Source of the DNA: Tachypleus tridentatus
Taxonomy: Eukaryota > Arthropoda > Merostomata > Xiphosura > Limulidae
Direction of reading: 5' to 3'
NCBI RefSeq assembly: GCF_004210375.1
Contig: NC_134831.1
Span: forward strand, 41,450,035 to 41,514,034
DNA length: 64,000 bases
Each line of letters opens with the position of its first letter. Position 1 is the stretch's first letter. Made by a program: the position numbers and the translations under genes. This document shows positions 18,437 to 33,400 of the stretch, one piece after another. The notes under the pieces are model-generated. The model saw only the letters and a list, made by a program, of their open reading frames with translations. It did not search any database and was not told the DNA's origin.

Positions 18437-21400
18437 CTAAAAACAAAATAAGATCCAATAATAAGAATTCAATTCACAACTCAGAAACAGTTTTTAAAAT
18501 CATTTTTCAAATAAATAATATTGTAACATTAACATGTTATTTTATTAAATTCTTAATTGATTCTAATGTTTTACATGGACATTAACAAAAAAGCCTGAAG
18601 GAAACATTTTAATTCAACAACATACCTTGATTTGTTTGTTTGAATATTGTGCAAAGCTATCAAGGGTTACCTGTGCTTGCCATCCCTAATTTAGCAATGT
18701 AACACTAGAGAGAAGGCAGCTAGTCATCACTATCCACCACCAACTCTTGGGTTACTATTTTAACAACGTATAGTGGAATTGACCATCACAAAGCTTAAAG
18801 GATGAGCATGTTTGGTGTGATAGGGATTCGAACCCAAACCCTCAGATTACAAGTCGAGCGCCTTAACCACTTGGCTATGCCAGGTCTGTATACCTTGAAT
18901 TGACATTTAAAATATATTTTTAGATTATTTAAAGATGTTTTCACAAATTATTTTAGTTAAATTGAAAAAAAAACTTGTGAATTTTTAGCTATTAAGTTTA
19001 ATTACTAGCTTTTTAAACATTTTTCTAAACTACTTGCATATCTAAGTGTTTGAAAGTCCACGAATTTGTTGTATAAATACTGATATTTTACATACTACTG
19101 TATTTTTGTAAATACCTTGTTACTGTACATAACACTCTTCTGTAATGTTGTGTCAATGTTTATGAATGATCCTGTATTAGCAAAAAAGAGCTCAAATAAT
19201 ACAATTAAAACATATGGAGTGTGAACCATAAAAGCATCTGACAACAAAAATGCATTATGGTATCAACTGATTTTATTATAACGTTAAGTTTATGGTGAAA
19301 ACTGAAGCTGTGGGGAAATTTAATCAACATACAGTGGGTACCGACTGGCTTACCCCGCCACCTGTACACGAAGAATGGCTGCACACAAACCTAGGGTCTT
19401 GCCTAGTCATTTAACTTATGTTTAACTAATGCATTGCTTAAATGTGCCATGTGGGTCAAACATACCAATGACCACATTTCATTTCATTTTGTCAAAATTT
19501 ATCAGAAAACAATGAAGAATAAAGTTATGATCTAACTTGACACAATTTATAAAAAAATAACAATATTTCCAAATAAAACTTAAAAACCTCTATGTTTATA
19601 ATCTGTATTAAACAGCTATATTTATATTTTACTGAATGAACATTACTATTCAGATAAAACTTGTGCAATTCAGTTCCCACAATTTTATTTCTTTTATGGA
19701 ATACCAAGTAATAGTAATCACATTTACTTACATAGTATTCAACAAAGCATATGTGTTCATCTTCAGTTTTAATCATGTACTGCAGACATATGATTCCTTG
19801 TTCATCTGTTCGGATAGAGATTTTTATAGACTGGATTAAGGCCTTAAGAGAGGGTTTAAGAAGTGAGATTTTATACCTAGAATGAAAGAATTCTGCATAT
19901 GAATTATCTTCTTGAATTTGTTACTCTAAAATTTAGTCTGAGTGATCATTTATTATTGTTTAATGCAACAAACAGTAAGAAATCTGTTTGAGATAAGAAC
20001 TGTTTTTAATATTTGAAATAACTAGGCATGAAACATCTGTTATGGACATATTAATATACACAATTGCATTTAATTAGCTCCTACATTTCTCCTATCATAT
20101 CAGTCACATCTACTAAACACTAGATTTTACTGTTGTTGTTCTAAAATGCCAAACTAATGTGCCTTACAGAGAAACATTAGACTTAGCTTTAGAATACTTT
20201 AAGAGAAAAATTTCATTCAGCCTGAAAAAGTAGACTGAAGTACAGTAGCTTAAGCTGCACATAATGTTTACAACAGCTGCAAAAAATTATTTTTACTTAT
20301 TATTTTACCTAACTAGCCATAAAATGGACACTTACATAAACAAATACCAGAACATTGGTTTCTAGTGTAGAATCCAATGAGTCTGATCAAACCTTCCCTG
20401 CTTTTCTTATCCTCCAGACTAAGTATTTATTCTAAGTAATACTTTTCTTTTGTAGCATTTCTTCAATTTATCTTAAAATTAATAAATTTGGTCTTTTTAG
20501 TGTAAAACACAAGGCAAGTAGCACAGTGTGTTATTAACAAGTTGCAACATATTATTAAAAAGGTTTTTGTTATAAGATTAGGTTAAAAAAGTTATAATGC
20601 TGTACTGGGACAAAATATCTTTGTTTGTTTTTTCTTCTCAAAACACAAATAATGTAATTATTTCTTTGAAAGTAGTAATAGTAAATGACAGAATGAGTAC
20701 CATGGATTTCTTATCAGTTCAAGCACTAACCAGTAGAAATTATAAATGTTTCTAGCAGTAAAATATATTGTTAAATGGCAACAATAATTCATCATGTATT
20801 TACCAACAGAACTTGTGGCTAGACCTAGCAGTTAACCCTATTGCTACTGGTGGGTCAAAGTATGTATGTCATGACATCTTGTGTTAAATTCAAAATCTAA
20901 TTAAACAACTTGATTATCATTTTATATAAATACACTTGGCATCAAAATATAGTTAATTAATAAATTTTAATGTTATACAAGTTTTAATTTTAACTTTACA
21001 AAAACATATTTGACAAAGTCCTCAACATTTTCTGGGATGAAAATTGCGACATTTGCTCTTTATGTATTCCCTCTCCTCTAATTCATTTACCACCCCTCAA
21101 AAAGAAGTACAGAACTTCTATGGAACTTTTGGCTCATTCTAGCAGTGAAAAATGTAGTTGTTCAATGAAATTTTTTAGTGATTCTAGAAGTTAATAACAT
21201 AGTTGTTCTGTGGAATGTTTGGCTGGTTTTAGCAGTTAATAATAATGCAGTTGTTTTACCAAACTTTCAGCTGGTTCTGGCAACTAATAATGCAGTTAGA
21301 TTTGGAACTTCTAGGTGGTTTTATAATTTTATAATATAGGTGGTCTGTGGAACTCATGGTAGGCTCTAACATTACATGAGGTCAACTCAGAACTAGCCAA

Positions 21401-24400
21401 TGAATCTGAAACAATCCAAAATCTATCACAGAAGTCTTCAAAACAGCCAACAGGCAAAATGGAATTGATCACACATTCCAAAAACCAAATACATTCTTAA
21501 AGAAGGACTCGCTAAAGATGAAGATTTATAGTTAATACTCTAAGAATAATACCTTGTATACATTTAAGAAAACATGTGATAGTAAACAGTAAAGCATTAG
21601 AAGATATACTGTGGCCACAAAAAGAATTTACAATGCCTTTAAAATTTCTAAGATTAGTTAAATACCTGTTTGATTGTGTCTGGGTGCACTGGAAAGATTC
21701 CACCATATCAGAATCCTTAGAATAGTCTACCTACAAGAAAATTATAAACTTGAGTATGTTTCTTTAAAGTTTATCTCACATCTCACAATACAAACAATTC
21801 AGGAGAAATTACCACAATTACAGATTTTATATTTAATTATTTTTTTCACTTGTAAAAAAGAGACAATTTTATTTCATTCTTTTATAATTCAGCTAACTCA
21901 ATAAGCCTTTTCAAATGATATTTCTCATTCAAAATGGTAAGATTTCTCTCTTTCTTCAAGCAAATTCACTGGTCATATATAGAAAGACATTATTTAAAAG
22001 TTGATTCTAATTGCACTCAATTTTTTATTACTTTAAATTTCTCGAGTGTTATTAACAACTGAAACTGAAAAGGACTAATACCTGTTAAACTACAAGTGCA
22101 ATCACCACACTACTGCTGGGAACAGTTAATGACTGTATTTTAATGTTTATTATGCTGGTGTAGCACTGTCTGATTTTTTGTTGTGTTATTTTTTAAAAAG
22201 TTTGAATGTAATTAAAATTTAGTTTGAAATCCTGTTTTGTTTAATGTCATAATGATTATTCTAGGTATTATTTTTACTTACCAGATTTCTTCTTTTTACA
22301 GTTTGTTTGTTGTCTGAAGATATAAAAGTTTTATTTTCTAACCAATTTAGAAAAATCAGTTACTTTTAAAGTAAAATTTGTCTCGACAGAATTGATGTTT
22401 TGGTATGTTCACATTTGTTTTCCCTAGCTAATCCTACAGACTCCCTTACCCTAAGCACAGATCTATCATTTTAAGTAAACATTGAAATTATGATGCTTTA
22501 CATACTAGTACTCAATATGACAAGCTTTTACTAAACATAACATGACTGTTGTACACAAAAATGTTAGTTTTAATAAAGTATTTACGGTAAACATTTGTCT
22601 ATGACACCTTGGGCATGGTAAAAGACATCAATTAAAAGGGTTTAACCTCCTGAATCTAAAATTGTAATTAGATCTCAAACCAGTCGAGATGATGAAGCTA
22701 TAAAAAGGTAAAATTTTATACTTGAAAAATCGGAAATAAAACATTCAGAGCCATTCTATAAGCTGTTATGCCATGGCATTAAAAAAACCAACAAAAAACA
22801 CTATGTAACAACATTGGTGTCAAGCAAATCTAGGATTTCATTAGTGAAAAAAATGTTAGGAAACCACTACTCTAGGACCTCCTACATAAATATCAAAGTT
22901 TTGTTCAGGTGAAAGTTTACACTTTATCTTCTATTATTCCTACACTAACACTAGCTGCAGAAGCTACATCATTAATCTACACTGTTATGAAAATTATGAA
23001 ATAAAATGAATAGTGCTTTTTTCTCTTCTATGAACTATTTGTTACCACATCTTCAATTTTGTCATCTTAAGGTCTTCAAATACATTTTGATTTTATAGTT
23101 TTAATGCCTAGCTTATACCTAACCTAACCAATGTAATGATGTTCAGTTTTTCATGCCTGAAGAGCACTTTAGCAGATATCCATATATTTAGGCATGTATG
23201 CATACAACTTTGGACTTATCCATTTATATTTACCTAAGCCTAATTTTTCTTTTTCAAAATCTTTGTTCATTTAAACATGAATTTACCTTCCAAATATGCA
23301 GAATGTCTCAGAATAACTAATGTAATTGTTTTGTTTTTTAACAAGGCTACTTAAGGTTACAAAAAAAACTTAATTTCCATAACCATCAACCCATAAACCA
23401 ACTTAAGAGCATGTGGTTTTGAAAACTGCCTTGAAAATCAAGAATAGGTGAGTTGATATTGTGTAGTGGGCTGGAAAAACTTACTGATATTTCAAATAAC
23501 AGAAAAGTTAGGACATTAAACAAACCATACATTAGACCTAAATATTGATTACAGATTGTCCAGGATAAATCAAGATAGTGTAATTGCTATAACAATGAAG
23601 TCATACAAATGAAAATAATTCACAACACACATCACAAACACAAAAATGAAGATAGAGAATTCTTTTAAACATTTTATTTTGATGTTAACAAATCAAAACT
23701 TTTATACAAAAATATGAATTATAACCTTTACTTTTATGCTTACAATTCCAATGTAAATTAACGATAAAGTTTGAATGCATCTCTGTAAAATTGTATAAAT
23801 GTCATGATGTTGGTAGAACAGCTAGATCTGTGTTTAAAGAATTAATGAACAGGTGGTACCTTCAATGTTAAACTACTCACATGAATAGTGCCTGCATTTC
23901 CGAATGTTGACAACCTAAAATATGGTTTATCAGGTGACATAACAATCTGAAGTATCTCACTTGTCGTATCCAGGTCACTCCATACCTCACGTAAAATTTC
24001 TGACTGGATAAAAATGAAAATACTTTTAACATACAACAAATTACACAACAAGAAATTCAAAGCTACCTATCACACTGAAGGGTCTTTAAATTGTTTTATA
24101 ATAAAAGTTTGCAAAATTGTTTACAAAAAGTTGTACTTAAAAGTAGACAATTTCTTCTTTGAGTACATCATACAACATTTGTGCAGTCTTTGAATTACAG
24201 TGACATGAACAAAACCTGGTGTTATATTTTGTTTTAGAATTTATATATTTTTTGTTTCAAATTCAAACCCATTTACATAACTTTGTTTAGTATAATACTG
24301 TTAGGTCTAACTTGCAAAGATGGTTCAAAAGTTATAATTTTTATTGAAGATCTATTTCTAAAAATTAAAAAGTCTGAATTAATTCTAAACTCTGGATAGT

Positions 24401-27400
24401 AAAATGAGATGGTTCACACTGAATAGATAATTAAAGGTGAATTTTACAGGAAAAAGGAAACTTTGCAGTCAAAAGAACAACTCATACTGATTAATTTTGC
24501 AGGTTCACATTTTTTATAAAAAATATGTGCTAATAAATGAAACATAGAACTTGGTGCAGAAAGAGCCCTTTCCAAGCAGTAATCCGAACGTTTTAGTTTT
24601 TATGTTTGCCGCTAGGAAAATTACTGTGACGTAATAGTTGCCAAACAAACCGCCAACGCCAGCACATTGAATGTAAATAAACATGGCCAGTGCATACGGA
24701 GAAACAGAGGCGGAGTTTGTTTTGACTTTGTGTTCTGAACAGTGTCGAGTAGCGCCATATCAATTCAAACCTACTCTGAACGAACCTAGAACAGTTACTT
24801 TTGACACAGATCTGACAAGTTCTAGTGATGAGAAAACTTCCACGAACGAGAGTAGCGGAACTGTGAGTGATACTGATAGCGCCCAGGCAGGTTGCGAGTC
24901 GGTCATACCTTCAGTGGAAGAATGGTAAGCCTAAGTCATGACAACAAATATGGTTTGTATTATTTCATGTGCAGTTTTAAGCATCTCGAAACCTGTCTGG
25001 TGTTTATAAATTATTGGTATCACAGACTGGGTTTTATTTGTTTATACTTTGCCGACTATGGTAACTAATACTCGGCCCTTCCACAATCATTGTACCGGAT
25101 ATTTATGACTCGTAACAAAATGAATTTCAATTATATGCCATAATTCTGTCTATAAAATCAAAATAGATGTAGCAGTCTGAATAGTTAATTTAATATTTAC
25201 CATAAATCTATAATTTATATGACATATTCCGTATGTTTGTGCAAGGTGTAGGTGTGGTTTATGCGAGCAGAAGCCAACCAGGAGAGAGTGCATTTGTTGT
25301 CGCTCATACAACAAGGTGTCAACCAATTAAAAGATGAAGAGTGCATTACCCAGACTCGAGGCTTTAATGGACATTGCCTAAATATCAATGTCTTGGAAGC
25401 ATCATACTATGAATTTGTTGATTGAATGGTCCCTTTGGTGACGAGGAGACAATCATAAGTGTGTATTTTTCAAGGTGTCAAACCAATTAAAAGTATGTAA
25501 TCTGAGAAAAGCACCAATAGATTTACATAAAACACAAGCACTGAAAGGAACAAAATGGTCGACGTGCAACAAAGCGTGTTTGGCAACTATTACATCATAG
25601 TTGTTAAACGTCACGAAAACAGCCAAAAAACCGAGAGGAACTTGAGTTCGAGGACCCATATATTTTGTTTCATTTCTTACTCAAAAACTAAAGTGTTTAA
25701 AAATATGGCAACCACACAGGAATTATACCTAACTAAAGTACAGTTTCTGAGGCAATTATTAAATTTGTTGAAAATTCACCTTTAAATAAGATAGTTAACA
25801 CTGAATAGATAATTAAAATAAGAAAGTAGATAACATTGGATAGATATTAAAATAAGATAGCTAATACTGAATGGACAATAAAATAAAATTTGAACATTCT
25901 GCCTTATTAACCAACTGTAAACCTTTCTTTTTCCCATCTTGCGACTTATTTTGCAGTTCTCTTAAATGTTTTACTATTCAAGAAAACAATGCAATGTCAA
26001 AATAAAAGTTTTGAAAAGAGTGGCATACGACAATTAATACTGTTTTTTGCTTGTTTGTTTAATGCATTTTATGCAAAGCTACCTGTAGGTGATTTGCAGT
26101 AGACACCCATCATTTTAAAGTGATAGACTAAAGGGAAAGCAGCTAGTTAACACCACCCACCACCAACTCTTGGACTACTCTTTACCAACAAATAGTGATA
26201 TTGCTAGTAACATTATAATGCTGCTCATAGCTAAAAGGGTGAGTGTATTGGAAGAGGAGTTTTGATCCTGTGAGTACTTTAACCAGCAGCTCATACCAAG
26301 CCTAAAATTGGCAATAATGGCAAAATTTGTTGAAAGAAAAATTATCTAGAAAGTATTAAGAAATAAGATATTGGCCCAATGTAATGCTCAATCAAAATTC
26401 ATGACAAACTGTTAAGACAATTTCCCAGAGAAACTTCACTGTAGTGGTTAGGGTAAAAATAAATGTTGCAGTATTGTGTTTACAATAAATTAATAGTAAA
26501 TAATAAGTCTTTAGTTTTATTCTTTTTTTTTCATTTATCTGTTTTAAATTGAGTAAAAAATTAACATAGACAATATTTTAAATGTTCCCTTTTAAATTAT
26601 TTTACCCCTTAATAAAATCAATAATGAACACAGTCTCCATATAAAATGTGTGCAGTTTAATTGGTTATTTTTTTTGCTTCAAAGTTTTATATAAAATTAT
26701 ATAAGGGATGTCTACACATCAGACAGCCCAACTACTTAAAATATAAAGAATTAAAAAAACATTTTCAATAATCACCTTCATTATCACCTTATTGACGACA
26801 TTTTCTGGAGAAAATTGAAAATCCAAAATGTCTTCCGTTTCTTGTGTCTTTATACGACAATCGGTCAAAACACCACCTTCTTCAAGACTTAGAGAGAAAA
26901 ATGAAGTTATTCAATAATTGTATGACTAAAAGAAGAAATTATGTGATAACAATAATACAACAATTTAACATATTTCAAAATACTCAAAAGATTTTGAACA
27001 AATTTGTAACTATTGTGAATAACTTATAAAATATCACTGACCTTATGATACTTGGATTGCATGACCTAATAAAGATTCTTAAAATGTAAAAATGGAACAA
27101 ATAAATTAGCACAATTTAGTAATCAATCATGAGGCTTGTTAACTGCTTATTCTCACGAGATTATCATTCCCATTTTGAACTTGTTTTGTTTGAGACATTT
27201 TTCAAACTATCTTATGTAATAGACATCTTCAGATACAATAAATAATTTAGGATTAAGTTACTTGTATAATTTGAAATTTGTGCAACAAAAAATATGAGTA
27301 ATGTAATAAGAAGTAACAATTATTAGCATTCCTTGAGTTTCTCCCTACAAATTTTCAAAATTACTTCACTAAAACCACCAAAATTTTCTTGAGAGAAACA

Positions 27401-30400
27401 AACAGTACTTTGTGACATTCATTATAAATCAGAAAAATACACAATATAGCATGGCTAACAAAATGTATAGATAAACATAAGTTACATACACTTCTGATTG
27501 AGCTTACAATCAATTACATAGCAGTGACCAAAACATAACTACATTTAGCAATCCAGTAAAACATTCACACACCACAAAGGAATAGTAAACATAACAGGAC
27601 GTGTCATTCCACTTGTTAGATGTAGAGTGAAAATCAAAATCAAAATGGTCATAAAACTAGTTATTAGTTTAGAAGCAACAACATTATGTTCCAAAATGGA
27701 TTAACAATTTATAATTTTAGTTGGCAAAATGCCAATTCCACAAATCTCTACCCTTATCACAGGTTTATTAGGAAAAAAAAAGAAAAATGCTTTGTTTGTA
27801 GTACTTTTGCCAGAGAGAGTAAGGTAGGTAGTCTTTATTAATAAACATTATTATACTGCACTACAGAGGACACATTTCATGAACTGTATAAGAATAAAGT
27901 TACTTTCAGATGTTCAGTGTTCTTTTAAGAAATATTCATTATTTTTAACTTCTATATCATAAATACTAATAAATATATAAGGTCTATTGACAACATATTG
28001 ATAAAATTCATAAAAGTTGTTTAGGTTTTAGTAGTTAATTTTCCATAATTTAGCTACAAAGATTTTGAAAATAATATTTATTTTTTACTATTATGTAAGA
28101 CTTTTCTACAAATCAGGAAAAACACACTCTTACTTGCATTAAATTATTATTTAATTTACCAAAACAAACATTTTGTATTATATTATTATGTTTGGGTTCT
28201 AGAATGATTGATAAGACTCTCATGTCATGATTGGTCTTGAGAAATCTATAACACTGATTGTCAACATTTTAAGCATAATAAAATGTAACTTTATTTCAAT
28301 GAAAATGGTTTGCTTATGGAAAAATATGTATGAAGTTTTGTGAAAAATCTGTACACAATGGGGAAAAAAATATATCACCTTTTAATTTAGCATACAGGAA
28401 ATATTGTGGAACATGTAAAAATGTCAAGACAAAACCATCACAAACTTGTGCTAATAGCAGAAGTTCTTGTTTGTAATACACATTGAAAAAATACTTTTAA
28501 TTAAAATACACTAACTGTTACTGTAGTTGCATGCACCACACCAAATCCACTTCATAACAAATTTATTAATTCTTTAGTTATTATTCATCAACATTCATCA
28601 CACAAAACACATGACTTTAATACTAAACACCAAAATTTAAATCAATAAAAAAATAATTTTTCTTATTAACTGAACTGAAAGATATAAAGGTTATAACACA
28701 TTAAGTTTCCTGTTTCAATTATAAACATATGTTGTTGAACTTTGAAACTCTAAGTTTCACTGCAAGAAAACTAATTCTTTCTCTAATTCTATAAATTTTT
28801 AAAAAATTAACACAATTTACAAGATAAACCTTAAATTTAAATATCCAACCTGCCCATATATAACGTGATATTTCCTGGTGTTGCACAATCTGATCAACAA
28901 CATACACATTTTAAGAGTTTGTCTTAAAAACATCATAATAAGTTAGATTAAAAAATTATTTGCACTTGGAAAAGTATTTGGCTATTTGAAAACATCCTGA
29001 AGGTATGAGGAACTTCATATATTGTCAAAAATATTAAGTGCTACTATACTTAATACTACACCATTGTTTCAACTTACATTAAACAACAGGGTAGGGTACC
29101 CATAAGAGATTCTACTAATAAAAGAGGAACAAGCAAAGCTTCTGTGTCTGGTGAAAACAAAAACTTGAAATTAATATAAGAATAATGGGAAACACCATTT
29201 AATAAACCATACACTAAGGATTAAAAGTAAAAGCATCCAATGATAACAGAATAAAAACACAAATATCTTTTGATATAATTTTATTATGATATCAGATTTC
29301 AAGTTAGTTGAGCAAAATTATGTTCTATGGAGAGGATTATGAAATTTGCTCCTGTGAATAACAGGAAAGAAAAGCATCACAAACAATAAACATAAGATTA
29401 CAATCTCTAGTTTATATTTTAAGTAAAATAAGTTCAATAATTTATTTCTAAATAGTAATAATCCATACGCATACTTACATATATATATACACACACAACG
29501 TATAATAGTTGGCATGTGAATGTATATTACAAAATACTGGTCCACTAAAATACAGCCAAGACAGGGAAGACTAAAGACCAGTTTTATCTTACTCATAGGT
29601 AACCTGAGTGCACATGCATCACATCAATGCAAGTTATACAATGTTAGATAGGCAAGACTGAAAGGTCAATATAATAAAAAATGATAAATATATATGTTCA
29701 TATACAGCATTATGAAACTTAAGCTAATTAGACTAAACATTTGTATTTTAGTGTTATATGTAGTCATTTTAGCAAGAAAAAAGCATAATTTATATTTACT
29801 TCCTATTTTTTTTATGATGATTACAAGGCTGGTCAAGTGACAGACCCCATATAGATAAGTGTATAGAAAATAACAAAATATTAAGGCTTAATAAAACAAA
29901 CATTTGAAATGTATTTAGGAGGTTTTAGAAACTATGCAAATAATATTTGAGATTTCTGGGGTGAGTATTAGCTTTTTTAATCATAACATGAAATCACTTT
30001 GCACTCAGACTAGTAATGAAATAAGACTATTTTCATAAACAAAGCTTTAATAAAAATATTTCATTAAATACTGTGTACAAAAAGCTAGTAATCTTTACCA
30101 AAAGTCTACCAAATTTTGTGAAGACTCATATGCTGTATCAAAATGTAAATACTTAATGTGTGTAAATGTGTAGACAAACTCCTGTATATTATACCAACCC
30201 TGATGCTGAAATAAAGAAACAAACAAAAAAACTTTTTACATTTCTTAGTGGTTTTTTTTATTGGATAGCATTTTTAAATAAGCAAAAAATATCAATTAAT
30301 TAAAAAAAATTTCTTACCAAGAGCAACAGTAGTGCATCAAGTTAGAAGTTAGTAAAAGAGCAGCACCAAAAGTACAAAAAAATCTGGTTGTTATTTACCT

Positions 30401-33400
30401 CATAAGAACTTGTAAAACCTGTTACTTTGATAACTTTTGACAAAGTATCTTGTAGATAATTAGTGTTGTGTCAAAACAGTTAATCACCCAAGAACACATT
30501 CTACGAGTTTTATAATCCTAACAGTTAAAAATACAAAAGATATTACTTTTATTTTTCCATAACTGCACCATTTTTTCTTATCCATTTACCTACAGCTCAA
30601 ACCTGAGAAATAATATTCAAACTGGTAAGTGCATTAGATACCACCTAGTGACTGGAAGTATTCATATAACTGCTAATGAAGGCAAAACAGGAATTGTCAT
30701 GTTATATGATTACATCAAGTAATCCCTCTGCATGTGATAACAGTAAGGCAGCCACGTAGAAAATAAGCAAAAACAAATTTTGTTTGTAAGTTGTGATATC
30801 ACAATTCCAAAGCAAGGCTGTAGATTGTGAAACTGAGCCATAACAAAATACACACACACATATTTCAGATTGAATTTGGGGAAGAAGGTTTCTTCTGTGG
30901 AATCAAGGGCTAGGCTTCTGAAAGTTCTTGGATTTTATAGTGTTAAAAAATACAAAACCTAACTGATATTTAATTGTAGCATCACCTCTTTGATACATTT
31001 TTAATTTTGCTTATTTCTAAACTTATCTTTTCCATGTATTATGATTGTGTACTGGTAATTCTAATTACATGTTTAACAAAACAATATTAAATCTAAATTT
31101 CTTAAACTTTACTGAATTAATTTCAATGGAAACAAATTATAAAATTGTATGCCTAAACAACATAAAATCCTTACATAAGCATCTCTAATAAAACTTGGAC
31201 CAACCTTAAGTACTAAAAATGTAAATGATCCAAAAACCTAATTCCTTCAAAATACAAAAAAAAACTGTTTTTATTGTAAACTTGTAATTACAAATCAAGA
31301 GGAGTGACAGACTGGTATGACATTTTAGATCTTCACACAAAAATTCAAGTCTTTCATGAAGACAATACTGTTATAAGAATTGTAACTTTAGAACTATAAC
31401 CCTTAGTTTTATAAAAACATGAAATCTAAGGGAACTATAAAGCAGAACTGTACAAGTAGTGAAATTTTATAACTGAAGGTAATCAATTACACTGATTAAT
31501 TGCTTATCTCTAAAGTAAATGGACCAAAAAAAACCTAAAAACTTATGCTTTTGTAAGGCCAAAATGTACAAAGAACACGTGATACATTACTTAACACTAT
31601 AAAACTGTAACAAATTCTAGTGACTCATAGTGTCATCTAGTTTTTGGTATTATCTTACATCAGACAATCATGAAGTAACATTATTTAACAGTTACAGAAT
31701 TATTCAGTCAAAATATTTTCTACCTACTTTTTTAATAGCAATATTTTTTTTGCTATGATAAATTATTGCTACCAAAACTTTTTGTCATTAACAATTTTTT
31801 TTTAATTAATAGATTTCACAGAATCCATTACAAACAATTTCATATGTTCAGCAGGTACATCATGACCCATATTTGTTGATTATGTTGCTCATCTATTCCT
31901 AAACTGTATGAACCTCCCATAACAAAAATATATAAAGTTAATGTACAAGTGTAAATAATGAACAATTTTTTACAACTTTTTATTAATGATGTTAAAAGAG
32001 CACAAAGAAGTCTTGAGAGAAACAAATTAGAAATCCTATAACCTGAGCCCTTTTGAAAGGTGGGCCTTTCTTCTTCAGGAGCAAATTGTTTAACAACTTT
32101 CATGGCATTTTTAAACATTAAAAAGAATGGTGATCCTGTTGTAAATATAAAAACTCCAAAAGTAATTTAGGAAAACAAACAGAATAAAAACAAGTAATAG
32201 TTTGTGTGTGTATTTTTCTTATAGCAAAGCCACATCAGGCACTCTGCTGCAAACACCTCATCTTTGTATTGTAAATCCATAGACTTACTGATGTCCCAAT
32301 ACGGGCAATACTTAAAAAAATTATATATATTAGTTACTGAAATATACATAAAAGTATTTAACAAAAATATTAGTCCTTACTACACATTTTAATGGAAAAA
32401 TTATAATACTTTTGGAAAACAACATTAAATACCCTAAGCAATAAAATGTTTTTTTTTTCTTGGTATTTACTCCATTATCTCATAAGTTCAGAAGATAGCC
32501 ACAATATTTATTTTGCAATTACTTACATTAATACAAGTGGAGATCCATAGCCTGCATAGCACAAGTGCAAAGCTGTAGTAATTCCAGACACAGTATTGGC
32601 TCCAAATATATTAAGACATTCCTATTGAAGTAAAAAATACACTTTATAACTGGTATATTACTCTACAATATTTTAGGAACCATAAACCATCACAATACAA
32701 TCATTCTCAATTTATCAATGCTCTAATAATTTAACCAGTTACATTATATATCTCACTGGAGCATTCAGTAAAAATAAATGTTAAAAATAAAAAAACATTT
32801 TCTTAAAGATACAGCCATAGGCTACAAGAGTATTTAATAGTATCAAAAGTGGATTCAATAACAGAAGTAAAGAAAATCTTGCTACTTTTGGTTCACCCAA
32901 AGTATCATGGAAAAAAAAAAAAAGGATAACCCTGATGACCAGTGACTACAGATTTTAACATCAGTATGTTTAAATTTCAGATTACTGGTTTCTTTATGTA
33001 ATGTTTGCTGTTTGGAGAGAGGGTTCTACACTACATTATTTTTATGATTTTACCTGTTGCAGCACTCAATGTAAAAGAGCTACAAGATAAATCACTCAAT
33101 TTCTGTGCAAGATTCATACAGATCCAAGCATTAATTTACAAGAAAACTGATATATTGACTGCAGTTTTACTTGCAATTTCCTATGACATACCTCATCACT
33201 AATTCTAGGGGTGAAGTTTGAACTTGACATGACTCATATTGTTCAACATCAAATCCAAATTCACCTTGAAAACAATTAACTTTAATTATTTGAACTTCAA
33301 GAATGAATAGAACAATTTTCAAACATGCTTCAAAGGATATCAGAAATAAGTTGATAACAGAAAATTAATCATTCATGGGAGAACTTTTAATTCAGTTATC

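Larger units (their letters stand above)
24435..25781 (+). mobile_element. TTAA-flanked segment with 11-bp inverted ends carrying a P2X7-C-like gene
   Basis: The left end AGGTGAATTTT (24435-24445) and right end AAAATTCACCT (25771-25781) are exact reverse complements. TTAA lies immediately outside each, at 24431-24434 and 25782-25785. The outer flanks on both sides are units of one AT-rich repeat (CACTGAATAGATAATTAA), so the segment appears inserted between repeat units. TTAA duplication is known for piggyBac and Kolobok superfamilies; no transposase is present, so it would be non-autonomous. The inverted ends are short, so chance is not excluded. Confidence 0.55.
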
